Shown here: positions 1-7,100 of the stretch, one piece after another | Numbering within the stretch: position 1 is the stretch's first letter | Layout of the letters: every line of letters begins with the position of its first letter | NCBI GenBank assembly: GCA_016704465.1 | Contig: JADJAD010000007.1 | Coordinates: 248,001 to 312,000 of the forward strand | Direction of reading: 5' to 3' | Origin: Gemmatimonadota bacterium | GTDB lineage: Bacteria; Gemmatimonadota; Gemmatimonadetes; Gemmatimonadales; Gemmatimonadaceae | Length of the DNA stretch: 64,000 nucleotides | The notes under the pieces: generated by a model | What the model saw: only the letters and a program-made list of their open reading frames with translations | Told to the model about the DNA's origin: nothing | Database searches by the model: none | Translations under genes and position numbers: made by a program

Positions 1-675
1 TTGTCGCGCCGGGAACGCCAGGAGCTGTTCACGCTGCTCGACGAGCACTTCGATGGAGTGGACGCGGCACAGTTCGAGCGCGACCTCGATGAGAAGGACT
101 GGGTGCTGCGCATCCGCCGCGACGGTCGCCTCGTCGGCTTCACCACACTGCAGGTGTATGCGGTGGGCACGCTGGGCGCGCGTTGCAACGTCGTCTATTC
201 GGGCGACACGATCGTCGCGCCCGAGGCGTGGGGATCGCCCGTGCTCGCGCGCGGGTGGATCGCCCTCGTGCGCGCGCTGCAGGGGGCAGGTTCGGCCGAA
301 CCGTGGTACTGGCTCCTGTTATCGTCGGGCTTCCGGACCTATCGCTTTCTACCGGTCTTCTGGCGGGAGTTCTGGCCGCGGCACGACGCCGAGCCTTCTG
401 CCGCGCAGGCGGCACTGCTCGAGACGCTCGCACGCGGCCGTTTCGGCTCGGCCTACGACGCCGCGCGCGGCGTGGTGCGATTCGCCTGTCCGCAACGACT
501 GCGTCCCGCCCTCGCCGCCGTGCCCGACGGACGTGGCGACGATCCGCACATCCGGTACTTCCTGCAGCGCAATCCCGGGCACGCGGCCGGCGACGAGCTG
601 GTCTGCCTGACCAGCCTGCGGGATGACAACCTCTCGGCGGCTGGCGCGCGCATGGTGCGCGGACTGCGGGCATGA
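1..675 (+). CDS. GNAT-fold-like protein of unknown function, 5' end probably cut by the window
   Basis: At least 224 residues are visible. The first codon is a TTG at base 1, so the true start probably lies upstream of the window. The middle, around residues 60-90, carries the pattern VVYSGDTIV followed by a Trp-Gly and a helical stretch, which resembles acyltransferases of the GNAT fold, but I cannot see a clear acetyl-CoA pyrophosphate loop. There is no signal peptide or membrane segment, so it is probably cytosolic. It is followed by a tandem repeat and then the GH3-like gene on the same strand, so it is probably co-transcribed with the amido synthetase and ABC genes and may supply or modify an acyl substrate. 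The assignment is by overall pattern only; a hypothetical protein is the safe label. Confidence 0.6.
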   Translation: MSRRERQELFTLLDEHFDGVDAAQFERDLDEKDWVLRIRRDGRLVGFTTLQVYAVGTLGARCNVVYSGDTIVAPEAWGSPVLARGWIALVRALQGAGSAEPWYWLLLSSGFRTYRFLPVFWREFWPRHDAEPSAAQAALLETLARGRFGSAYDAARGVVRFACPQRLRPALAAVPDGRGDDPHIRYFLQRNPGHAAGDELVCLTSLRDDNLSAAGARMVRGLRA

Positions 676-744
676 CTGCGGGCATGACGTCGGGCGAGAC
701 GTCGGGCGAGACGTCGGGCGTGACGTCGGGCGTGACGTCGGGCG
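673..744. repeat. 12-bp tandem repeat between gene 1 and the GH3 gene
   Basis: Six units of about 12 bp follow each other, consensus TGACGTCGGGCG with variants beginning AGAC and a diverged first unit. The array begins at the stop codon of the first gene and ends about 10 bases before the ATG at 755. Length changes in units of 12 would preserve any frame read through it. Confidence 0.85.
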
Positions 745-754
745 TGGCGATCGC

Positions 755-2408
755 ATGAGGACCGGCGCTTCGCTCGCCAACGTACTCTGGCTGGCCCGCA
801 ACGCCGGCGCCGCCACCAGACTCGCGCGCGCGCTGGGCGACACCAAGGGCGCACAGACGCACTGGCTTGAAGCGGCAACTGCGCCGGCATGCGACCAGCG
901 AATTCGGGCAACGCCACGACGTCGGCGGCATCCGGGACTACGACGACTTCGCCCGCCGTGTACCGCTCTGCGACTACGAGCACGTCGCCCCCTTCATTCC
1001 GCGGATCCTGCGCGGTGAGCACGACGTGCTGGCCTGCGGCACGGTGACCCACCTTGCCCCCACGAGCGGCTCGTCGGGAGGACGCAAGCTCATCCCCTTC
1101 ACGGCCACGCTACAGGAGGGATTCAGTGCCGCGGTCGGGGCGTGGATGGTCGACCTCGCGCGTCAGCGCCCGAGGCTGCTCGGCGGCCCAGCCTACTGGT
1201 CGGTTTCTCCGCTTGCCGAGGACGATGCCGGGCACGAGATGCTGACGCCGGGGCCACTTGCCGATCGTGCCGACGTCGCCCCGAACCCGCCGCCGTCAGC
1301 TGCAGTGCCCATCGGCTTCGCCGACGATGCCGACTACCTGGGCGGATCCTCGGCGTGGCTCGTGCGCCAGGCGCTCGCCGCCCCCGCGACGCTTCGCCAC
1401 GTGCGGGATACCGGCGCATTCTGGGCATTGACGGTGCTCGCCCTGCTGCGCCAGCGCGAGCTTCGCCTCATCTCCATCTGGCATCCGTCGTTTCTCGATC
1501 TCCTGGTGGATGCAGCCGCAGTGAACTGGCCGTTGCTGCTGGAAGCCGTTGCGAACGGCGAGTGTCCGTGGGCCGATGCGCTGCCCGCCGCGTCGCGCGA
1601 CGCCTGGCGGGTCGCTCCCGCTCCGGCACGCGCCAAGGAGCTGCGGCGCATCGGCGCCGCCGACTGGCCACGGTGGTGGCCGCGCCTGCAGGTCGTGAGC
1701 TGCTGGGGCGAACAGGCGGCGGAGGCCGGCTGGGCACGACTGCGACGTACGGTGCCCGGCGTCCTGGTGCAGGCCAAGGGGCTGCTCGCCACCGAGGGAG
1801 TGGTCACCATCCCGTTAGGCAGTCTCCACGTGCTGGCCGTGTCCTCCCACTACTACGAGTTCCTCGACGAACGGGGTGAGGTGCACCGCGCGCACCAGTT
1901 GGCACGCGGCCATCGCTACGAGGTGGTCGTCACGAACGGCGGCGGGCTGTGGCGCTATCGACTGGGTGACGTCGTCGAGTGTACCGGGCACGTGCGCACT
2001 GCACCGTCGCTCCGCTTCCTGGGGCGCGCCGGACACGGGAGCGACCTGCGCGGTGAGAAGCTGACCGAGGTCTTCGTGGCCGAGTCACTTCGTGCGCTGT
2101 GGCCCGCGTCGTCGCTCCCCGAATTCGCTGTGCTGCGCTCAACGGAGCTGGGCGCAGTGGCCTGCTACGAGCTGTTGGTGTCGCCCGACGGGCTGGTCAC
2201 CTCGACCGAGGCGCTCGCTCATCAGCTCGACCAGGCGTTGCACGCGAACCCGCACTACGCGCTTGCCCGGCACCTCGGGCAGCTCGCGATGCCACGCATC
2301 GTCCCGGTTCCCGCCGGCGGGCGTCGCGCGGAGATCGGGACACATGCCGGCCGCTTGGGCGACGCGAAGCCGCGCGTCCTGCTCACCGCCGGCAGCCGCG
2401 GTCCATGA
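755..2408 (+). CDS. GH3-family acyl-acid amido synthetase (apparent frameshift near 867)
   Basis: GH3 proteins adenylate a carboxylic acid with ATP and conjugate it to an amine, usually an amino acid. The ATP-binding motif TSGSSGGRK lies at about residues 66-74 counted from base 867. Further in are SHYYEFLDE and the YRLGDVVE/GRAGHGSDLRGEK region typical of the family. The N-terminal helix (LANVLWLARN..., from the ATG at 755) is in one frame and the rest is in the next. Deleting one T at 867-868 joins them as HWLKRQLRRHATSEFGQRH, which matches how GH3 N-termini normally read. This is therefore an indel in the DNA or assembly, or a real disruption; a TTG at 867 could start a shortened product. 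The stop overlaps the start of the permease gene (ATGA), so the genes are translationally coupled. Confidence 0.8.
1813..1820 (+). repeat. Dispersed octamer CGTTAGGC (one example of at least 14 copies)
   Basis: Exact copies on the + strand start at 1813, 12578, 16185, 20623, 21710, 34426, 35854 and 61896. Complement copies GCCTAACG start at 4429, 7818, 9408, 23992, 29136 and 37604. Near copies occur at about 5512, 18061, 25581, 27669 and 42625. In genes it is read in different frames: Leu-Gly, Pro-Asn, Val-Arg, and once containing the stop codon at 37607-37609. Confidence 0.8.
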
Positions 2409-3544
2409 GCGCCGGTGGCCCGCGGTGGGCACGGCGCGGGGTGCCGCTCGCCCATCGGTTGATCGCCTTCGATCGCATGCGTTTCGGCATCACCATCGCC
2501 GGTATCGGCTTCGCGGTCGTCCTCATGCTCTTCCTGCTCGCCCTGTACGATGGGGTGCGCGTCGAGTCCAACGGATACGTCGCCGGCCGGCCGGCCGACG
2601 CCTGGGTGGCCCAGGACAATACGACCAACTTCATCAAGAGCTCGTCATTCCTGCGCGCTGCGATCGCTGACACACTGCGCACGGTGCCGGGGGTGACCGA
2701 GGTGTCCCCGATCTTGCGGTTGATCACCACGGTGGACATCGGCCCGCGCCGCACGACGGCCATCGTGCTCGGGATCGACCCTGCATCCTCGCTCGCACGT
2801 CCGGAGGTGGTCGAAGGAACGGCTCAGCTGCAACGTGGCGAGATGATCCTCGACCGGGCGCTCGCGCAACGCCATGGAGCCCGCATCGGTGACTCGCTGC
2901 GCGCGCAGGGGCACCCGTTTCGACTGGTCGGCCTGAGCCGGGGAACCAACGCGGTCCTGACGCAGCTGGCCTTCATCCCGATCGACGACGCCCGCGAGCT
3001 GCTCGGCTTTCGCGAAGTCGCATCGTTCCTGCTGGTGCGTGGCGACAGCGGCACCGCACGCGACACGCTGGTGCGACGGCTGGAGGGGCGCGTGGCGCAC
3101 ACCAACGTCTTCGCGCAGCCCGTCTTCGCCGAGAACAACATGCAGGAGTTGCGCGGTGGACTGCTCCCGATCCTCGCCACCGTCGCCGTGCTCGGTGGTG
3201 TGGTCGCGCTCTCGGTGCTCACCCTGCTCCTGTACGGGGCGATCCTCGAGCGGCGCGAGGCGTACGCCCTGCTCAAGGCTATCGGTGCAGCTGACGGCTA
3301 CCTCGCGCGCCTGATCCTGGCGCAGTCGCTGGCTGCCGTCGCCGGCGGCGTGCTGTTCGGCGTGCTGGCGTACCTCGGCGCCGCCCCCATCACGCGGCAG
3401 GTTGTTCCCGAGATGGTGCTCTCCCTCTCGCCGTGGTCACTGACCGGTGTCGCGGCAGCCGCCCTGCTGCTGGGGGCGCTGGGAGCGCTCGTCCCGCTCC
3501 TGCGCGTGGCGCGCATCTATCCCGCCGAGCTGTTCCGCGCATGA
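2405..3544 (+). CDS. ABC transporter permease, FtsX/MacB/DevC-like
   Basis: A 379-residue membrane subunit with the MacB/FtsX topology. One transmembrane helix lies near residues 30-50, followed by an extracytoplasmic domain of about 200 residues. Three helices occupy the C-terminal 130 residues, the first running into LERREAYALLKAIGA, the conserved cytoplasmic coupling segment of this permease class. The ATG at 2405 overlaps the GH3 stop (ATGA), and the stop overlaps the ATPase start in the same way, so the three proteins are very likely made together. Members of this class power lipoprotein extraction, peptide or glycolipid export rather than classical import. Export of a GH3-made amide is an inference from context. 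Confidence 0.9.
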   Translation: MSAGGPRWARRGVPLAHRLIAFDRMRFGITIAGIGFAVVLMLFLLALYDGVRVESNGYVAGRPADAWVAQDNTTNFIKSSSFLRAAIADTLRTVPGVTEVSPILRLITTVDIGPRRTTAIVLGIDPASSLARPEVVEGTAQLQRGEMILDRALAQRHGARIGDSLRAQGHPFRLVGLSRGTNAVLTQLAFIPIDDARELLGFREVASFLLVRGDSGTARDTLVRRLEGRVAHTNVFAQPVFAENNMQELRGGLLPILATVAVLGGVVALSVLTLLLYGAILERREAYALLKAIGAADGYLARLILAQSLAAVAGGVLFGVLAYLGAAPITRQVVPEMVLSLSPWSLTGVAAAALLLGALGALVPLLRVARIYPAELFRA

Positions 3545-4245
3545 GCGAGCGAGAGATGGCGGTCCGCCTCGCCCACGTCACCCGCGTCTTCGGCGCCGTC
3601 GGGGAAACGCAGGTGCGCGCCGTGGACGATGTCACCCTCGACCTGCCCCGTGGCGGACTCACCCTGCTCATGGGCGCGAGCGGCAGCGGGAAGACCACGC
3701 TGCTCTCCCTGATCGGCGGGCTCATCGCGCCAACCGCCGGGAGCGTGGTCGTGGAGGACATGTCACTCGTGGGACTGGGGCAGCCGGCGCTCACCGCGCT
3801 GCGCCTGCGCCGCATCGGGATCGTCTTCCAGGCCTTTCACCTCATCGATGCGCTCAGCGTGCGCGAGAACATCGAACTGCCGATGAACCTGGCCGGCGTC
3901 GAGCGCCCCGAGTCACAGGCCCGTGCGTTGCAACTCGCGGAACGCTTCGGGCTGCACGACCGGCTGGACTTTCGGCCACGCGCGTTGAGCGGCGGCGAGA
4001 AGCAGCGCGTCGCCATTGCCCGCGCCCTCGCCAATGACCCGGCGGTGATCCTCGCCGACGAGCCAACCGGGAGCCTCGATGCGCGGGCGGGTGACGCGGT
4101 GATCGCCCTGCTGCACGCCGAGGCGCGGCAGCACCGACGGGCGGTCATCGTCGCCAGTCACGACCCCCGCATCGCCCCCTTCGCCGACCAGGTCGTCCGG
4201 CTGGCCTTCGGCCGGGTGGACGGTATCGAGGTGCCGCTGCGCTGA
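3541..4245 (+). CDS. ABC transporter ATP-binding protein, LolD/MacB-like
   Basis: A 234-residue nucleotide-binding subunit. The Walker A motif GASGSGKTT is at about residues 45-53, the signature LSGGEKQRVAIARAL at about 143-157, and Walker B with the catalytic Glu in VILADEPTGSLD just after. EPTGSLD is characteristic of the LolD/MacB/FtsE type, which pairs with four-helix permeases such as the neighbour encoded immediately upstream with ATGA overlap. ATP hydrolysis would drive the mechanotransmission cycle of the permease. It is the last gene of the operon and converges on the rmlB-like gene. Confidence 0.95.
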   Translation: MSEREMAVRLAHVTRVFGAVGETQVRAVDDVTLDLPRGGLTLLMGASGSGKTTLLSLIGGLIAPTAGSVVVEDMSLVGLGQPALTALRLRRIGIVFQAFHLIDALSVRENIELPMNLAGVERPESQARALQLAERFGLHDRLDFRPRALSGGEKQRVAIARALANDPAVILADEPTGSLDARAGDAVIALLHAEARQHRRAVIVASHDPRIAPFADQVVRLAFGRVDGIEVPLR

Positions 4246-4293
4246 CGGTGGCGCGCCACGCGCGTGCCGCTCATGCCTGCCGGCCGAAGTCCC

Positions 4294-5370
4294 CTAAGCA
4301 GCGATCCCCTGCCCAAGTCGACCGCCGTCGTAGCGACCGGCCAGCACGTGCTCGCACCAATCCGCATGAGCGAGGTACCACGCGACCGTCTCCCGCAGCC
4401 CGTCGAGCAGCGACACCTGGGCCTGCCAGCCTAACGACTTCGTCGTCGGCGACGCATCGATGGCGTACCGGTGGTCGTGCCCCGGACGGTCGGTCACGTG
4501 CCGGATGAGCGTGCGTCGTGGCGCGGCGCCCGGGAGCCGATCATCGGCCAGCTCGTCGACCAGGTCGCACAGCAGCCCCACGAGATCGAGATTGGTGCGC
4601 TCCGCGTCACCACCGAACAGGTAGGTCTCGCCCACGGCGCCACGCTCCAGCGCCGCCACCAGCCCGTGCACGTGGTCCGTCACGTGCAACCAGTCCCGCA
4701 CCTGCAGCCCGCTGCCAAACACCGGGACTTCCTCCCCGGCGAGCGCCTTGCGCACGACCAGGGGAAGGAGCTTCTCCGGGTACTGGTACGGGCCGTAATT
4801 GTTGGAGCAGTTGGTGACGATGACCGGAAGCCCGTAGGTGTGCTGCCAGGCGCGTGCGAAGTGATCGCTGGCCGCCTTCGATGCCGCGTACGGCGAGTTG
4901 GGACGGTACGGCGACGATGCAGTGAAACGTCCCTCCGACCCAAGGGCGCCGAACACCTCGTCGGTCGACACATGGACAAACCGGAACGCGTCGCGCCCGC
5001 TGTCGGCCAACCCCTGCCAGTGCCGCGTGGCCTGCTCCAGTAGCGTGAACGTCCCGATGACGTTGGTGTGCACGAAGGGCGCTGGCCAATCGATGGACCG
5101 GTCCACGTGCGACTCGGCGGCCAGGTGAATGACCGCGCGGGGACGGTGACGGCGGAAGATCGCCTCGACCTGCGCCGCGTCGGCGATATCGGCGCGCTCG
5201 AACGCATACCGCGGCGACTCGGCCGCTGCAGCGACCGACCGCCGGTGCCCAGCGTAGGTCAGTGCGTCCACGTTCACAACAGCCAGTCCTCGCTCGAGGA
5301 CGAGGTGCCTGACGAGAGCGGAGCCGATGAAACCTGCCCCACCCGTTATGAGGATCGGTGCTGTGTCCAC
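4294..5370 (-). CDS. rmlB: dTDP-glucose 4,6-dehydratase
   Basis: A 358-residue short-chain dehydrogenase/reductase that converts dTDP-D-glucose to dTDP-4-keto-6-deoxy-D-glucose, the second step to dTDP-rhamnose and other deoxysugars of surface polysaccharide. The NAD-binding GGAGFIG is at the N-terminus (about residues 9-15). The catalytic triad appears as STDEVFG and YAASKA, preceded by HLAAESHVDRS; all are canonical for RmlB. The start is the GTG at 5370 (VDTAPILITGG), because upstream codons in this frame look non-coding. No rmlA, rmlC or rmlD lies beside it, so the rest of the pathway must be elsewhere. The function call is firm; the end sugar is not determinable here. Confidence 0.93.
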   Translation of the reverse strand: MDTAPILITGGAGFIGSALVRHLVLERGLAVVNVDALTYAGHRRSVAAAAESPRYAFERADIADAAQVEAIFRRHRPRAVIHLAAESHVDRSIDWPAPFVHTNVIGTFTLLEQATRHWQGLADSGRDAFRFVHVSTDEVFGALGSEGRFTASSPYRPNSPYAASKAASDHFARAWQHTYGLPVIVTNCSNNYGPYQYPEKLLPLVVRKALAGEEVPVFGSGLQVRDWLHVTDHVHGLVAALERGAVGETYLFGGDAERTNLDLVGLLCDLVDELADDRLPGAAPRRTLIRHVTDRPGHDHRYAIDASPTTKSLGWQAQVSLLDGLRETVAWYLAHADWCEHVLAGRYDGGRLGQGIAA

Positions 5371-5693
5371 GGCGATGGCCGCTGGCGATATGGCGAGGTG
5401 CCGCTGGAGTGGGGCACACGCTCGGGTGTGCAAAGGCAATCCGGGGGCCACCAGTGGTCGTCGCGCGGAAGCCTCCCGCCCACGACGGGCCAACACGCTA
5501 CTGCCAATGAGGTTAGGCAGCGGCGGCGGCGACCCGTGCGCCTGTCTGCGACGCGCGTTGACGTGGAACTCGGAGGCCAGCGCCGGGATTTTCCTGCCGA
5601 GTTCGCGCGGTCTCTCGAGCATGGACCGGTCGATTGTGCCGCCGTCCACGAACCGTTCGCCGTTCGCCGTTCGCCAGCCGGTGTGTCCGTTCA
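5371..5693. other. Intergenic stretch, no gene recognised
   Basis: About 320 bases between two leftward genes. Open frames here have no recognisable composition. A triple 7-bp repeat CCGTTCG sits at 5653-5673, just downstream of the DUF427 stop. The stretch may hold the promoter of the rmlB gene, but I see no clear -35/-10 pair. Confidence 0.5.
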
Positions 5694-6281
5694 CTACCAC
5701 CCCCCCGTTCCGGCCCCTCCCTTCCACGGTCCCACGATCTCGTTCGTCACCCAACCACCATAGAACCCTCCCTGCTGCGGTCGCACGCGTTCGCCATCGA
5801 CCAGGCAGGTGACCCGCCCCGGATACACGGAGAAGCACTCCCGCAACGCCTCGTACGGCGAAGCGGCGGTCGGATACGACCACCCCACGCCCTCGTCGCG
5901 ATGTCCGTCCGTCTCGATTGACCAGTACAGCGCCCCCCCCTTCCACTCGCAGTGGCTCGACCCCAGCTGCGGGCTCTCGATCAGGAGATGTGGCCGCGCA
6001 TCGGCAAAGGGGACGTAGATCGTTGGCGGGCTCGCCGTCTCGAGCACGCGAAGCGCCCGACGCGTCCGCGCGACCTCGACGTCGCCCACACAAATGATCA
6101 CCTCGCGCCCGTCAGGCTCCAGGCGCGGCGGACGCGGGTAATCCCAGACGGACTCCTGCCCCACGCCAGGCGGAATCGCGAAGTCCGGGCGATCGTCGCC
6201 GATATAGCGCCAGAGTGACTGCGCGCGTCGCTTGGGATCGCGAGCCGTGGGGTCGGGAGCCGCCGTGGGGTCGGGAGACAT
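5694..6281 (-). CDS. DUF427 domain protein
   Basis: A 195-residue soluble protein. The N-terminal third ends in WDYPRPPR, and the DUF427 domain follows: RALRVLETASPPTIYVP, then SSHCEWKGGALYWSIE, WSYPTA, YPGRVTCLVDGERVRPQ and a C-terminal FYGGWVTNEIVGPWKGG. The start ATG at 6281 is the first that is followed by protein-like sequence. The family forms a small beta barrel; its biochemical role is not established, so no function is assigned. It is transcribed in the same direction as rmlB, 323 bases upstream of it, probably as a separate unit. Confidence 0.88.
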   Translation of the reverse strand: MSPDPTAAPDPTARDPKRRAQSLWRYIGDDRPDFAIPPGVGQESVWDYPRPPRLEPDGREVIICVGDVEVARTRRALRVLETASPPTIYVPFADARPHLLIESPQLGSSHCEWKGGALYWSIETDGHRDEGVGWSYPTAASPYEALRECFSVYPGRVTCLVDGERVRPQQGGFYGGWVTNEIVGPWKGGAGTGGW

Positions 6282-6480
6282 GGACGATGGAGTGTAGAGA
6301 ACTGATGCCAGCGAGATCGGGGACGCACTCCCGCACCGCGCGAGCGTCGCCCGTGCAGTGAACGCCGCAACGCAGCTGCTAGCTCCCGAGGAGTCCACGC
6401 GTCCTAGATGGGCGTCGGGTCGGGCTCGCTCCCGCGGGTCCAGTCGGCGCAGCAACGCGTCCCATCATTCCACGACTTCC

Positions 6481-7074
6481 ATGCGTCTCGTGCGCCGACC
6501 TGGCGACTCCCTGCTCGCCTGCACCCTGCTCCGCGGCACCCTGCTCCCCTGCTCCTTGCTCACGCTTGCCGCCTGCTCGCTGGCCGAGTCCAGCGCTCCG
6601 CTGAGCGACAAGCATCGCGTGCTGGCCATCTTGCAGCTGGAAGCGTCCACTCCGCTCGCCGCGTCCCTCAACGAACGCGCGCGCGACTCCACCGTGACCT
6701 GGGTCCCCCCGGTGGACGGGAGCGATACGCGACTCTTCGTTCCCGCCGGGGTCATCGAGATTGCCGACACGGTTCGGGCGGGCGAGCCGGTACCTGTCGT
6801 GGTCAACTCGATCGGCGAGAACGGCTGCTGGCAGGCGGACGGCGGGACGCTCACACAGCGTGGCGACACGGCGATCGTCACCGCCTACGACCGCCATTCG
6901 GGGGCGGCGGCCTGCACGCAGCTCTGGAGCGATCGCCTGCGGCACCCATTCACCACCACGTTCCCGCGCCCCGGCGTCGGCATCGTGCGCGCCTACGGTC
7001 GCCGAGTGCGCGCCGGCTATCCGGCGGTCGCGATGCCGATCGTGGCACAGCGCACGGTTGTCGTCATCCCCTGA
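6481..7074 (+). CDS. Predicted secreted lipoprotein, unknown function
   Basis: A 197-residue protein with an N-terminal lipoprotein signal: a positively charged start (MRLVRRPG), a hydrophobic run and the lipobox LTLAAC at about residues 27-32. The mature part is beta-rich and contains two cysteines (GCW and ACTQ) that could form a disulfide. No domain is recognised. It is a single gene flanked by convergent or divergent neighbours. The signal region is encoded by a degenerate CTGCTC-rich repeat like those seen at other gene starts in this window. Confidence 0.72.
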   Translation: MRLVRRPGDSLLACTLLRGTLLPCSLLTLAACSLAESSAPLSDKHRVLAILQLEASTPLAASLNERARDSTVTWVPPVDGSDTRLFVPAGVIEIADTVRAGEPVPVVVNSIGENGCWQADGGTLTQRGDTAIVTAYDRHSGAAACTQLWSDRLRHPFTTTFPRPGVGIVRAYGRRVRAGYPAVAMPIVAQRTVVVIP

Positions 7075-7100
7075 GGTGGTGGTAGGCGCCAGCGGTGCCG

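Noticed and set aside
140..931. Long minus-strand open frame opposite the first genes
   Set aside because: It overlaps two well-supported plus-strand genes, is arginine-rich and mirrors the 12-bp repeat; no protein pattern.
5068..5763. Plus-strand open frame opposite rmlB and its upstream region
   Set aside because: It is a shadow of the dehydratase gene and non-coding DNA, with no conserved motif.
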